The translations under genes were made by a program, and so were the position numbers. Positions 1 to 9,256 of a stretch of 53,384 nt of DNA are shown in pieces. This stretch comes from Calothrix sp. C42_A2020_038. GTDB lineage: Bacteria > Cyanobacteriota > Cyanobacteriia > Cyanobacteriales > Nostocaceae. Under the pieces are notes generated by a model, which saw nothing but the letters and a program-made list of their open reading frames with translations, was not told the origin of the DNA and ran no database searches. Within the stretch, counting starts at the first letter, position 1; the number at the start of each line of letters is the position of its first letter. Location of the stretch: NCBI GenBank assembly GCA_015272395.1, contig JACYLQ010000016.1:1-53384 (forward strand). The letters run 5' to 3'.

Positions 1-1508
1 GATGAAACAAATTCTTCGATTTCAATACTACTTTGATTTCGCTTAATAGGTGATGGAACAACTTCTTTGATTTCTAGTAGTTTTTGTAACTTAGGATGAT
101 TAATCCAATTCTTTTCAGTAGGAGTAATAGGAGGTAATTTTTGATAATCTTCTTTTAATTGATTGATTTGATTTTGTATGAATTGAACAGCAGGTGAATC
201 ATTATCTATTCGATTCGATTTAAATTTGGCAACATTGAGTAGAACATTGAAAATTACACCTCGGCGATAGATTGATAAACTTGGAGTATCATCTTCATCT
301 TCTAAGAAAAGCCAAAACTCACTCAACCAATTTTCAATATAGTCAATAACATTCTCAACTCCCTTTTTGGGTATTAGGAGAGATAGTCTCAGTTCTTTTT
401 CCGCAATATTTAATTCTTGGTTAAACCAACCTAAAATATATCTCAGTATTTTTAGATAAAATTTAGCTTTAGCCGAATTTACAGATTCAGGTTGAGTAGA
501 ATTTGCTTGTATAATAAAGTTATATAGTTTCTCAACTTCATTTCTTAAAGAATATACGTCTTTCGACGAATAAGATGTGATTTTACTAGTTTCCTCAATT
601 GCAACTTCTAATTGTTCTTCTGTTTGTACACTTTCTGCTGTTTCTTGATTTTCTGCACGAAATTGCTCAGGTAAATTATCAGAAAGAGAAATTCCTAAAA
701 CATCCTCTTCAACCACGCATGATGTTAATTGAGATAACTGTTGCAATGCAGTTGAAGGTTCACCACCACGCACGCGATCACCAGCCATTACAGCTGCATG
801 TGCTTGTTGTAAATTTTCCAAGCTAGCTTCAGCAATTGCCAGTGCATTTTCAGGATTTGATAACGCAGCTATTATTGTTTGGGCAATTGCACCAAACCCT
901 GGCAAATTTAGAGACTCAGCCAAACCCAAAAACACTTCTGCTTGAGAACGTAAAAACTCTGCCAGTTCTTGATTATCAGGTGGCGCCTTTAACACTTCGA
1001 CAATGCTATCAATGCGTTGTGATACACCTGTTTCAAATATTGATAAAACGATATCAAATCCTAATTCTTCCGAGGTTGGAATTGCAATCTCGGCGCCGAA
1101 AGCATCACCAAGTTTTTCTTGCAACTGAGCAAACACTAAAGCTGCACGTTGAAGAATATCATCGTTATCGATAGAGGTTTTGGTAATTTCAGCAGTCACA
1201 GGCAACTGCAAACACTCATATGCTTGAAATAGTAACGTTTGTAATTGTGCATCAATTACAACATCTGGACTATAAAGTGCCTTAAAAATATCTTCAAGGG
1301 AGTGAGCAACCTTATTAATTACATCGAGTCCAACATTCGCGGCGCCTCCTTTAAGTGTATGGGTTGCGCGCATTAAATTATGAACTTTAGCAGTACTATA
1401 ATCATCAGCCAAACTAAAAAGTTCTTCCTCAATTGTTTGTAACAGTTCAGGAGCTTCAGTTAGGAAGTAAATATAACCCTGTTCTCTTATGGAGGAATCT
1501 GTAATCAT
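1..1508 (-). CDS. pixL: CheA-type histidine kinase (PixL/PtxE/HmpE-like), N-terminal part, cut by window edge
   Basis: The minus-strand frame is open from an ATG at 1508-1506 to the window edge (about 502 codons), so the C-terminus is missing. It begins MITDSSIREQGYIYFLTEAP. An Hpt domain follows, with the phosphoacceptor His at about residue 50 in the motif MRATHTLKGGAANVG. CheA proteins use this His to pass phosphate to CheY. After the Hpt domain comes a long acidic, Gln/Glu-rich linker (about residues 120-500), as in the large cyanobacterial CheA hybrids. The CheA dimerisation, ATPase and CheW-like domains would lie beyond position 1. The gene is last of five in a leftward phototaxis/pilus-control cluster, directly after the MCP gene. 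The family assignment is firm. Calling it PixL rather than another cyanobacterial CheA paralogue is inferred from the bilin-type GAF domains in the neighbouring receptor. Confidence 0.85.
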   Translation of the reverse strand, partial: MITDSSIREQGYIYFLTEAPELLQTIEEELFSLADDYSTAKVHNLMRATHTLKGGAANVGLDVINKVAHSLEDIFKALYSPDVVIDAQLQTLLFQAYECLQLPVTAEITKTSIDNDDILQRAALVFAQLQEKLGDAFGAEIAIPTSEELGFDIVLSIFETGVSQRIDSIVEVLKAPPDNQELAEFLRSQAEVFLGLAESLNLPGFGAIAQTIIAALSNPENALAIAEASLENLQQAHAAVMAGDRVRGGEPSTALQQLSQLTSCVVEEDVLGISLSDNLPEQFRAENQETAESVQTEEQLEVAIEETSKITSYSSKDVYSLRNEVEKLYNFIIQANSTQPESVNSAKAKFYLKILRYILGWFNQELNIAEKELRLSLLIPKKGVENVIDYIENWLSEFWLFLEDEDDTPSLSIYRRGVIFNVLLNVAKFKSNRIDNDSPAVQFIQNQINQLKEDYQKLPPITPTEKNWINHPKLQKLLEIKEVVPSPIKRNQSSIEIEEFVS

Positions 1509-1516
1509 GATAAAAG

Positions 1517-1558
1517 TTAGGTGTTGGGTATTGGGTGTTAGGAGTTAGGTGTTGGGAG
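1517..1558 (+). repeat. Heptanucleotide tandem repeat array TTRGGWG, about 6 units
   Basis: Six consecutive 7-bp units run TTAGGTG, TTGGGTA, TTGGGTG, TTAGGAG, TTAGGTG, TTGGGAG. They lie just upstream of the cheA start. This resembles the short/long tandemly repeated repetitive (STRR/LTRR) sequences known from filamentous cyanobacteria. A second array at 1677-1701 is in inverted orientation. Confidence 0.85.
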
Positions 1559-1676
1559 TTATAGGTCTAATTTGTAACTTGTAACTTGATTCATTTTTGC
1601 CTCAGTTGTCTTACTGATTGAGCTTAAAATACGAATGATTTCATCTGCATCTTCTAATTAATTTGTTACATCGTAT

Positions 1677-1701
1677 AACTCCTAACTCCTAACTCCTAAC
1701 T
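1677..1701 (-). repeat. Inverted heptanucleotide array (AACTCCT)n
   Basis: Three full AACTCCT units and a partial fourth form the reverse complement of the TTAGGAG family at 1517-1558. Both arrays end in TATAACTCC/GGAGTTATA toward the spacer, so they can pair as a long hairpin across about 110 bp. Confidence 0.8.
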
Positions 1702-1714
1702 TCTCCCTCTTAAC

Positions 1715-4700
1715 TTAGTTCACTTTAAACTTACTCGCACTCGCTAATAATTCTTGTGCCATTTCGGAAAGTTGATTAAAGACGGTGGTAAGATTACTGG
1801 CTTCTGCTGAAGTTTTGTTCGCTATTTTCGCGACGTCTTTCATCGATGCTGTTACTGATAATGATTGCATCATTTGTCCTTGTGTTGCATCAGTAATTTG
1901 TTGTAATAGCTTACTAATCTCCGCAGTTGCGACTACAATTGCATTCAAACTTTGTCGAGTTTGATTAACTAAGCTTGTACCCTCGACTACTTGCTGAATA
2001 CCTACTTCCATTGCTACAGCAACTTCACCTGTTTCTTCTTGAATTTCTTGGACGAGTTTTTCGATTTCGATGGTTGCTGCTGCTGACTGACGGGATAGTG
2101 AACGTACTTCGTCTGCAACTACTGCAAATCCCTTGCCGTATTCTCCAGCACGAGTTGCCTCTATTGCCGCATTGAGCGCAAGTACGTTAGTTTGGGTTGC
2201 AAAGTTACTAATCAGGTTTACAACCTTCGAGATTTTCTGCGAGGATTCTGAGAGACGTTTGATCTTTTTACTTGTTTGCGAAACTGTCTCGCGGATTCCT
2301 TGAATCGCTTCGACTGTGAGGTTCATTGCTTCGTCACCCGACTCAACAGTTTGATTGGCTTGTTGTACTGTTACTTGTACTAACTCAGCATTACTTACAA
2401 CTGCCTGAGTTGAATCGGCCATCTGCTGAATTTCACCTAAAGCTTCGTTAATTTCTTTTGATTGTTGCTGTGCTAAGGTTGTCAGTCCAGAAAGCGATGC
2501 ATTACTTTGTTTGGAAGTTAATGCAACTTGTTGTGCTGCTGCTTGTACTTGAACGACTATTTGACGCAATGCTTGCAGTGTATTGTTATAAGCATCAGCA
2601 ATTGTACCTAGTTCATCTTCACTAATTGGCGCCCGTACTGTTAAGTCACCATTTAATGCTGGACGAACAGCAGAAAGAAGTTGCATTGCACCTTTTTGTA
2701 AGTTTTCCTTAGCTTCTTTCTCGCGCTCTACAGCTTCATTAACTTGCTTTGATTGTGCTTGAAGTTGCTCTAAATACTCGGTTTGTTGCAATGCAATACC
2801 TAATTGGTCGCCAATACGTAATAGTAAGCTAACTTCAGATTCTTCCCATTCGCGCGAACCGGAGTTTTCAAATGCTGCCAACATACCCCAAAGCTTTGAA
2901 CCTTGGAAAATTGGAACAATTGCATAAGCTTTGGCTTGGTATTCATCTAGTACTTCGGTGTAACAAGATGGGAAACCAGCATTGTGAATATCGGGTCGAA
3001 CATATGCTTTACGGTTACGAAGTTCACCACCCTCTGTAGCCTGTAAGTAAGTATCTGCACTGACTCCACTAGTTGCAAATAAGCTGCGCATACTATAGCA
3101 ATTACTGATACTTTCCTGTAGGCGAGGAATTCTATTTTGCTTTTCTATAAGAGATATCCAACCATCGCCAACTGATTCAGCGACAAATAAACCACTCCAA
3201 TCAGGATTAAAACGATACACTGTGACTCGATCAGTTTTGAGAAGCGCGCGTACTTCTCTTGTCGCAATATTGAAGATAGACTGCATGTCCATCGCTTGAC
3301 GAATTCTATCGATGATGGTGGCTGCATCCCGATCACGTTTTGCGGCTTTTTGAATTTCTTGATTTTTTTGTTGCAATTGATGCAAATACTCGACTTGCTG
3401 CAATGCTACTCCCAATTGGTCGCTAACTCTTAACAACAAGTTAACTTCTGTTTCTTCCCACTCGCGCGGGGCGCTATTTTGATACGCAGCTAGTAATCCC
3501 CAAAGTTTATCTCCCTGAAAAATCGGCACAATTACATACGCACGAGCTTGATACTGCTCCAGTATTTGAATGTGGCAGTCAGCATGACCCATTGCGTACA
3601 TATCATTAGCAACAAAGTATTCACGGTTACGATATCGTCCACCTTGAGTTTCCTGCAAATATGTATCAGCCCAAACTTGTCTGCCATTAGCCCCAACTAA
3701 ACGCACCCAGTTACCATTGACTGACTCAGCAACAAACTCACCACTCCAGTCTGGTTTGAACTGGAAGACAACAACTCGGTCTGCATTGAGCAATGAACGT
3801 ACTTCTTTTGTAGTAGTGTTAAAAATAAAATCAATATCAAGCGATTGACGAATTTTGTCAATGACTGTACTTGCGGAAGAATCTAACTCGGCTAGTTTGT
3901 GGGCTTTTTGTGATTGTTGCTGTAGTTTCTCGAATGTCTCTGCTTGTTGCATTGCAGCTCCTAAGAGTGCTGCAACTTGTTCCATCATCGTCACCTCAAA
4001 AGCTTCCCATTTACGAGGCGCCGAGTGCTGATAGCTAGCTAAAAATGCCCAAAGCTTATTTTCTTTGAAAATAGGAACCGTCAAATAAGCTTTGGCTTCA
4101 AATTGCTCTAAAAGCTCCATATAACAGGGAGGAAAACCTGCCTCACTAACATCATTGACGACAAAACTAGTCCTTTGCTGATAGCGACCACCTTTATTGT
4201 CTTGCAAGTAGGTATCTTTTTGTCTATACGCATCAGTAAGACTACGAATTGAATCACAGTGACCATTTTCTTTCAAAAGTGCTTGGTCAATTTCCTCTTT
4301 ATTTCTAAAAGGAATCCAACCTTTAACCATAGATTCGGCAATAAACTCACCACTCCAATCAGGATTAAAACGATAAACAACGGTACGGTCTGCCTCTAAC
4401 AACCGACGAACTTCTGCAACTGTTGTTTGAAGAATACTGTCAAATAATGAGATATCAGTAACTGTTGTGGTTAGAGCTTCACCTATTTTACGAGTCAAAG
4501 CAATCAAACTTTGCTGACGTTGAGCAGTGTTTGCTAATTGTTTTGATTGTTCTTGTGCTTGTTGCAATGTCTCTACTTGTAAGATTGCAACGCCAAAATT
4601 CACTGCAAATTGATTTAGTAATTTAGCTTCCCAATCTTGCCATTCACGGGTGCTAGAGTTTTGATAGGCAGCCAACAAACCCCACAGCTTATTGCCTGCA

Positions 4701-5695
4701 AATACAGGAACTATGACGTATGCTTTAACTTCAAACTGTTCGAGAATATCGATGTGGCAGGGAGCATGTCCCATTTTGTAAATATCATTGACTACGAAGT
4801 TCTCGTGGTGCCTGTAGCGTCCACCTTGAGTTTCTTGGAGATGAGTGTCTTCCCAAACAGTCTTAATGTCGTTACCAACCAAACGCATCCAACCAGGAGC
4901 CACAGATTCAGCAACAAATTCACCGCTCCAGTCAGGGTAAAAACGATAAACAGCTACTCTATCACATTGCAGCATTTGCCGAATTTCTTGAGTAGTAGTT
5001 TGAAAAATTCGGTCAAGACTTGATGCACGTTGGATTTTGTCAATAACTTTCACAAAAGACTGATGCTCTTCCTCTTGACGCTTAAGTTGCTTTTGGTATT
5101 CAAATTCAACAAGTTTGTTTTTACATTCTCCACAAAGCTGTGAAAGTAAGGTAATTTCCGATTCTTGCCAAGAGCGCGCGGTTGTACAACTATGAACTAC
5201 TAATAAACCCCAAATATTTACTTCGGTTAGAATAGGTAAACTTAAGCTTGATTTAACCTGGAACTTGTCGAGCAATTGTATCTGATATGCACTCAGTTCA
5301 TCTAAATTCTCCTGAACTTGAATGATTGTAGGCTCTAAATATTCTGCGCTTGTTTCTAAACCGAATAAAACAGATGGTACAGTTTCATCATAAGCAGGTG
5401 TCCATTTGTTGGTTCTAGATTCAGCAATGACAACTCCAGAATCTTTACTGATGAAGCGATAAACAAGAACACGGTCACATTCTAGCTTTTCCCGGATTTG
5501 TTGTACAAGAGTTGTAGTTAAAGTATTAATATCTCTTACATGAGATATTGCTGACGCGATGCGCGCGAATTTCTGGCGCCATATCTTGAATTGTTGGTCG
5601 GTAATATCAGAAGTGTTTGAGTTAGTTAATTCTGATGGCAGAATACTTTCTGTTTGGTTATGTCCGTTTTCCTGATTTTGATACACACTAGTCAT
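1715..5695 (-). CDS. pixJ: Methyl-accepting phototaxis receptor with five GAF domains (PixJ/PtxD-like cyanobacteriochrome)
   Basis: This 1326-residue protein starts at an ATG preceded by AGGTG. Order: GAF1 (about 40-205), GAF2 (220-385), GAF3 (405-605), GAF4 (620-780), GAF5 (800-985), a HAMP-like segment (about 1010-1060) and a chemoreceptor signalling domain (about 1060-1326). The signalling tip reads [16 protein letters not shown]. No transmembrane segment is evident. GAF1 lacks a bilin-attachment Cys. GAF2 (APCHIDIL) and GAF4 (ADCHIQIL) have the canonical Cys-His. They also carry VWEDTHLQE and VWADTYLQE, which match the Trp and Asp of red/green cyanobacteriochromes such as AnPixJ GAF2. GAF3 (PPCYMEL) and GAF5 (PSCYTEV) have Cys-Tyr plus a longer insert with a second Cys ([16 protein letters not shown]). 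It probably reads light colour and signals through CheW/CheA to type IV pili. Chromophores and photocycles are inferred. Confidence 0.92.
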   Translation of the reverse strand: MTSVYQNQENGHNQTESILPSELTNSNTSDITDQQFKIWRQKFARIASAISHVRDINTLTTTLVQQIREKLECDRVLVYRFISKDSGVVIAESRTNKWTPAYDETVPSVLFGLETSAEYLEPTIIQVQENLDELSAYQIQLLDKFQVKSSLSLPILTEVNIWGLLVVHSCTTARSWQESEITLLSQLCGECKNKLVEFEYQKQLKRQEEEHQSFVKVIDKIQRASSLDRIFQTTTQEIRQMLQCDRVAVYRFYPDWSGEFVAESVAPGWMRLVGNDIKTVWEDTHLQETQGGRYRHHENFVVNDIYKMGHAPCHIDILEQFEVKAYVIVPVFAGNKLWGLLAAYQNSSTREWQDWEAKLLNQFAVNFGVAILQVETLQQAQEQSKQLANTAQRQQSLIALTRKIGEALTTTVTDISLFDSILQTTVAEVRRLLEADRTVVYRFNPDWSGEFIAESMVKGWIPFRNKEEIDQALLKENGHCDSIRSLTDAYRQKDTYLQDNKGGRYQQRTSFVVNDVSEAGFPPCYMELLEQFEAKAYLTVPIFKENKLWAFLASYQHSAPRKWEAFEVTMMEQVAALLGAAMQQAETFEKLQQQSQKAHKLAELDSSASTVIDKIRQSLDIDFIFNTTTKEVRSLLNADRVVVFQFKPDWSGEFVAESVNGNWVRLVGANGRQVWADTYLQETQGGRYRNREYFVANDMYAMGHADCHIQILEQYQARAYVIVPIFQGDKLWGLLAAYQNSAPREWEETEVNLLLRVSDQLGVALQQVEYLHQLQQKNQEIQKAAKRDRDAATIIDRIRQAMDMQSIFNIATREVRALLKTDRVTVYRFNPDWSGLFVAESVGDGWISLIEKQNRIPRLQESISNCYSMRSLFATSGVSADTYLQATEGGELRNRKAYVRPDIHNAGFPSCYTEVLDEYQAKAYAIVPIFQGSKLWGMLAAFENSGSREWEESEVSLLLRIGDQLGIALQQTEYLEQLQAQSKQVNEAVEREKEAKENLQKGAMQLLSAVRPALNGDLTVRAPISEDELGTIADAYNNTLQALRQIVVQVQAAAQQVALTSKQSNASLSGLTTLAQQQSKEINEALGEIQQMADSTQAVVSNAELVQVTVQQANQTVESGDEAMNLTVEAIQGIRETVSQTSKKIKRLSESSQKISKVVNLISNFATQTNVLALNAAIEATRAGEYGKGFAVVADEVRSLSRQSAAATIEIEKLVQEIQEETGEVAVAMEVGIQQVVEGTSLVNQTRQSLNAIVVATAEISKLLQQITDATQGQMMQSLSVTASMKDVAKIANKTSAEASNLTTVFNQLSEMAQELLASASKFKVN

Positions 5696-5762
5696 AATAA
5701 AAGCACCTGAAAATTTGTTAATCGATAATTACACAGGACTTACACAAGTGGCACATAAAAAC

Positions 5763-5798
5763 TGTGGAACAGGCGCAGGCAAGGATGCTTACTCCACA
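5763..5798. repeat. Dispersed hairpin of the 'GGCAAGGATGC..TCCACA' family
   Basis: TGTGGA at 5763-5768 can pair with TCCACA at 5793-5798 around GGCAAGGATGC. Related elements lie at 6539-6562, 16811-16835, 28879-28938, 30709-30728 and 34541-34560. Confidence 0.55.
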
Positions 5799-5901
5799 AG
5801 ATATTACTTATACCACTAAAACTTTCGACATGAGCCATTAGTAGTCTGTGTCATTAATTTTGGGGTATAAAGATAAGGGTTTAATAGCGTCACAGACCTT
5901 A

Positions 5902-6387
5902 CTAATTATGTATGTTCCATATTGGAGATTCAATGATGGCTCTTGCATCTAGGCTAATGACCATTTGCTCATTTGCATCGATAAAGTACCCTTGTAAAAA
6001 TGAAGCTATATCTTGTGAAAATAAATCGATGTTTGCTGGCTTTAATGAATCGACATCAAGAGATTCAATATCCATTAATTGGCGTACCAATAAACCTAAG
6101 TGTTTGGCTTCATTTGTGACTACAACTGCCATCATTTTAGAGGCAAGATTATGACTTTGAGATAAAGATTCATAACCTAACATACCCTCTATATCTATCA
6201 ACCATAACATTTCACCACGCCAATTATAAATACCAGCAACGCAGTTAGGCATTTGTGGTACACCACATATTTCTAGAGGTGATACCTGTAATACTTCTGT
6301 GATATTTGATAATGAAATCACAGCCGTATCTTTATCACCTAAATGAAATGTTAAGAATTTTTGTTCTTGTAGTTCTTTTTCTAACAC
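5902..6387 (-). CDS. pixI: CheW-like scaffold protein (PixI/PtxC/HmpC-like)
   Basis: This is a CheW-domain protein of 161 residues from the chosen GTG. CheW proteins bridge the receptor to the CheA kinase. The domain fills the whole protein, from EQKFLTFHLGDKD through GIYNWRGEMLWLIDI to the C-terminus. The GTG at 6387-6385 is preceded by AAAGGA with a 6-nt gap. A longer in-frame start, TTG at 6495, adds 36 residues unlike CheW and has no visible ribosome binding site. The gene lies between cheY and the MCP gene, as in pixGHIJ-type loci. Intergenic gaps of 200-390 bp mean the cluster is not tightly packed. Identity as CheW is secure. The PixI name depends on context. Confidence 0.85.
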   Translation of the reverse strand: MLEKELQEQKFLTFHLGDKDTAVISLSNITEVLQVSPLEICGVPQMPNCVAGIYNWRGEMLWLIDIEGMLGYESLSQSHNLASKMMAVVVTNEAKHLGLLVRQLMDIESLDVDSLKPANIDLFSQDIASFLQGYFIDANEQMVISLDARAIIESPIWNIHN

Positions 6388-6773
6388 TGCTAATCCTTTT
6401 ATGTATATCTTCGCTGGGTTTGAATGCGTTGATTTATAATTCAGATGTTGTTTTATAGCAAAGACACTATATATCGTGTCTTTAGGGACTTCCAATTAAA
6501 TAGATACCCATTTTTTGCGGGGTAGACATCTTCAATATGGAACGGGCAAGAATGCCCATTCCACAATATGGAGAATTGATTTTTTAGAAGCCTCTGAGAG
6601 AATGTCTGAAAAGTCACAAGCTATACATGAAAATCATTATTTTATTGTTCGCCTTCCCGCACCTGGGAAGGGGTTGGGGGTTAGGCCTTAACTTTTCAAA
6701 CATTCTTTCTTTTTACTTTTACTTTGTGATTAGGAATGTTACAGATATATTATATTTATATATACTGTAGAAA
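6388..6773. other. Intergenic spacer between cheY and cheW with repeat elements
   Basis: No gene is seen here. It holds the hairpin at 6539-6562 and a stretch around 6650-6690 of the GGAAGGGGTTGGGGGTTAG type, which recurs near 8742-8775, 8921-8940, 8979-8998 and 28735-28765. The spacer would be transcribed if the five chemotaxis genes form one leftward unit. Confidence 0.5.
6539..6562. repeat. Short inverted repeat GGAACGGGCA / TGCCCATTCC
   Basis: Ten-base arms at 6539-6548 and 6553-6562 have one mismatch and a 4-nt loop. The element belongs to the dispersed family that includes 5763-5798 and 30709-30728. Confidence 0.65.
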
Positions 6774-7136
6774 CTACTTAATTAGTTGTTTTATAGTTCC
6801 TTCGAGTTCTTGTTGGTCGATAGGCTTAGAGATATAGGCATCGGCGCCTAGCATTGTCCCCCACATTTTATCGACATCAGTGTTTTTTGTAGAGCAGAAG
6901 ATGATTGGAATAGTACTCGTCGTCGGATTGTTCTTTAATTCTCTACAAATTTCGTAACCGCTTTTACCTGGCAGCATCACATCAAGAAAAATTAAATCAG
7001 GTTTATTATTATTCAGTTTTTCTTGCGCTTCTTCACTACTTTTAGCACTAATTACAGAAAAGCCTGCTTTTTGTAAGTAAAGGCTAATAATTTGCATATC
7101 GGTTAAGCCGTCTTCAACAACTAAAACAGTACTCAT
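6774..7136 (-). CDS. pixH: CheY-like response regulator (PixH/PtxB/HmpB-like)
   Basis: This is a single receiver domain of 120 residues. Visible features are the acidic pocket in LVVEDG, the phosphoacceptor Asp in IFLDVMLPG, a Ser in FCSTKN at the conserved Thr/Ser position, and the Lys in YISKPID. It has no output domain and probably works as a soluble CheY that carries the CheA signal to the pilus motors. The ATG at 7136-7134 is preceded by AGGTGA with a 6-nt gap. A TTG two codons upstream abuts the Shine-Dalgarno sequence and is unlikely to be used. The gene lies between the PatA-like regulator and CheW. Confidence 0.9.
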   Translation of the reverse strand: MSTVLVVEDGLTDMQIISLYLQKAGFSVISAKSSEEAQEKLNNNKPDLIFLDVMLPGKSGYEICRELKNNPTTSTIPIIFCSTKNTDVDKMWGTMLGADAYISKPIDQQELEGTIKQLIK

Positions 7137-7490
7137 TGGCAATCACCTATAGTTTCAAAAAAAAGTAAAATTTGAATCACTTTAACCAAAATCGTTTCAC
7201 CTACGCTTTATATAATTTACTTGATATTTAATTAACTAGAATAACCTCTGTTCAGCACATCAATATTTAATTTCATAATGCTCCACTTGGTTATTGTATT
7301 TATTTAATTTTGATACAATTCGCTAAAAAAAACTTCAGTAAAAGTACGTATAAAGGTTTCAAGCGCCACATCATACGTAGCTTATTGAAATTGATTTGAT
7401 TTCAACTCAAAATTGAAATCAAAATATCCAATACAAACTTATTTTCAATTTGATATTTTGACAATCCAGTACAGGCTGATGGAAATAAAG
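7137..7490. other. 354-bp intergenic spacer with two overlapping hairpins
   Basis: No coding region is seen. Two perfect inverted repeats share three bases. One is TGATTTCAA/TTGAAATCA at 7397-7405 and 7413-7421. The other is TCAAAATATC/GATATTTTGA at 7419-7428 and 7452-7461. They sit just downstream of the PatA-like gene and upstream of cheY in the direction of transcription. Confidence 0.6.
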
Positions 7491-8672
7491 CTATACAGGT
7501 TGTACGCTACTACCAGAAGCTGTATAAATATATTTACGTACAACAGCCATCACTTTATCCGCAGCTACTGGTTTGCTAATAAAATCTGTGGAACCAACAA
7601 CCTTGGCACGTACTCGGTCTAACAAACCATCGCTACCAGTCAGGATAATTATCGGTGTATAAGCAAAAATCGATACTCTACGCAATTGCGCGCAAATTTC
7701 GTAACCGCTAGCCACAGGCATAACCAAATCTAAGAAAACAAGGTCGGGTTTATGCTCAATTAAGATTGGTAAAGCTTGTAAAGGGTCTTGAATGTTAACA
7801 AATCTAAACCCATTAGAAATGAGTATCTGCTCTAGCATCTGACATACTTGCGGGCTATCATCGACGCAAGCAATTAATGGGCTAGAAGAATTTGTTTTGG
7901 TTGCTGTTGAATTTGGTGGTAATTTTTGGCTAGTCTTAAGCGGTAAGTCTGGAACTTCTACTAATTCAATAATTCCCTTGAGTATGTAAGGAAGTAGCGA
8001 GCGAGCCACAGGTAATATAGTTTGTTTCATTTTGACCGCTAAATCCCGGAGGGTATATTTTCCGTTCATTAACGTCACAAAATTCTTGTAAACTGCTGGA
8101 CTAACAGAAGATTCCAATTGCTCAGGTCTTCTTAAAATCGGTGCATGGTCGGGGTAAAAATTAGCCAAACCTGCATCTGACCAACTTTTCCACGTCTCTT
8201 GCATGAACTTTAACGACATATCTGCGCTCGTAAAGCTCATTGGGGTTTCCAAAATTACATCTTGGTTACGGTCAGTGATGACAGGGGTAAAGTTAGCTTG
8301 CTGTGCCAGGTCAAATAACAATTCCGCAATTGTGCTTTCGACAATTGAGTTGATTTGCTCGCGTTTGATTTTTTGCTTTTCGTGGAAGATTTCAAGGAGA
8401 CGATAATCCCAATAGTCTTTTTGAATATCTTCAGCACGTAGTTGAATCTTCTCAAGATCAACTTCTGGACAGTAATGGTTCATGTGTCGGCGCCAGCGGC
8501 GAAACGGGTGCTTTCCTCCACTAGCCCAGACAATTCTTCCTAGACGATAGTAGAAAGTCCATCGATGTCCTTTGGCGGTTGTGATGTCTAACTTTCCACT
8601 GTACTGTAACAAAGTACAAGTTTTAAATTCATCAAGTAAATTACCTGATGCCATCATAGAGGGATGAGTCAT
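7491..8672 (-). CDS. pixG: PatA-family response regulator (DUF4388 + receiver; PixG/PtxA/HmpA-like)
   Basis: The 393-residue protein has an N-terminal DUF4388/PatA-type domain (about 1-250; FKTCTLLQYSGKLDI, FYYRLGRIVWASGGKHPFRR). The C-terminal receiver spans about 265-385 (IACVDDSPQVCQMLE, phosphoacceptor Asp in VFLDLVMPVASGYE, Lys in FISKPV). Proteins of this layout include PatA and PixG/TaxP1/HmpA, and they open chemotaxis-like operons in cyanobacteria. It is first here, with CheY, CheW, MCP and CheA genes following in the usual order. The ATG at 8672 has AAAGG close upstream. The context argues for a phototaxis or hormogonium-motility role rather than heterocyst patterning. Confidence 0.88.
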   Translation of the reverse strand: MTHPSMMASGNLLDEFKTCTLLQYSGKLDITTAKGHRWTFYYRLGRIVWASGGKHPFRRWRRHMNHYCPEVDLEKIQLRAEDIQKDYWDYRLLEIFHEKQKIKREQINSIVESTIAELLFDLAQQANFTPVITDRNQDVILETPMSFTSADMSLKFMQETWKSWSDAGLANFYPDHAPILRRPEQLESSVSPAVYKNFVTLMNGKYTLRDLAVKMKQTILPVARSLLPYILKGIIELVEVPDLPLKTSQKLPPNSTATKTNSSSPLIACVDDSPQVCQMLEQILISNGFRFVNIQDPLQALPILIEHKPDLVFLDLVMPVASGYEICAQLRRVSIFAYTPIIILTGSDGLLDRVRAKVVGSTDFISKPVAADKVMAVVRKYIYTASGSSVQPV

Positions 8673-9256
8673 CCTTTATTTCCTTTCCAATTTCAGTATA
8701 ACTATGGCAGGATGTTTAGAAAGTAACAAATTACACACTAAAATCCCTCTCTAATCCTTGAAAAGGGTGAGAGGTTTTGAAACTCTTACTAGTAAAAGTA
8801 GAGAGAAAACTTATCCGAGAGACGCTTCAAACATCGCCTTTCTACAAGCAATTTGTGTGAAATAAGAGTTATGAACTAGGGTGTTAATATAACTGAATTT
8901 CATCAAAGTACACAGCCTAGGGTTGGGGGTCTAATTAGTTGCGGCTTCATATAAAATTGAATCAGTGTCCTTACAAAGAAGGGGCTAGGGGTTAGGTTTA
9001 TAGTCAATAATGATACTTTTCAAACATCTTCATAAGAGATAGATTAACTTCTTACTTATCATAATGTTTCATTATGCAAACCAAATCAGTGTAAATCCTG
9101 ATTCTGATTTTGAAGATATTTTTTAGACAGTTAATACATTTATAATTCGTGTTTTTACTATTTTTTGGCGTTGCTAATTCAATGCATGAAAACCAATTGA
9201 ACAATAGGTCTAAACCTTTGTAGAGATGTAGCATTGCTACATCTCTACATCCAACT
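8673..9256. other. Intergenic region between murQ and the chemotaxis cluster, rich in dispersed repeats
   Basis: No convincing gene is seen. The promoter of the leftward chemotaxis cluster should lie at the left end. The region holds a CCTCTC..GAGAGG hairpin near 8742-8775 and the dispersed element at 8921-8959. A TGTAGAGATGTAGC / GCTACATCTCTACA inverted repeat near 9219-9250, just after the murQ stop, could act as a terminator. Confidence 0.5.
8921..8959 (-). repeat. Dispersed repeat copy A (39 bp, related to 28707-28746)
   Basis: The reverse complement of this stretch aligns with 28707-28746 over about 40 bases, with four mismatches and one extra C. The shared core is GCAACTAATTAGACCCCC. 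Both copies are intergenic. Confidence 0.75.

Noticed and set aside
599-1174. Two plus-strand frames of 75 and 112 codons
   Set aside because: They are antisense to the clear CheA Hpt/linker frame and have biased, Leu/His/Gln-rich composition.
1517-1701. CRISPR array
   Set aside because: The repeats are contiguous 7-mers without spacers and no cas gene is present.
4637-5023. 128-codon plus-strand frame
   Set aside because: Antisense to the GAF2 region of the phototaxis receptor and resembles no protein.
7491-8672. True heterocyst-pattern gene patA
   Set aside because: The domain layout is shared with PixG/HmpA, and the five-gene chemotaxis order points to motility.
9052-9234. 60-codon minus-strand frame after murQ
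   Set aside because: No ribosome binding site; overlaps a repeat-rich stretch; composition like translated AT-rich DNA.
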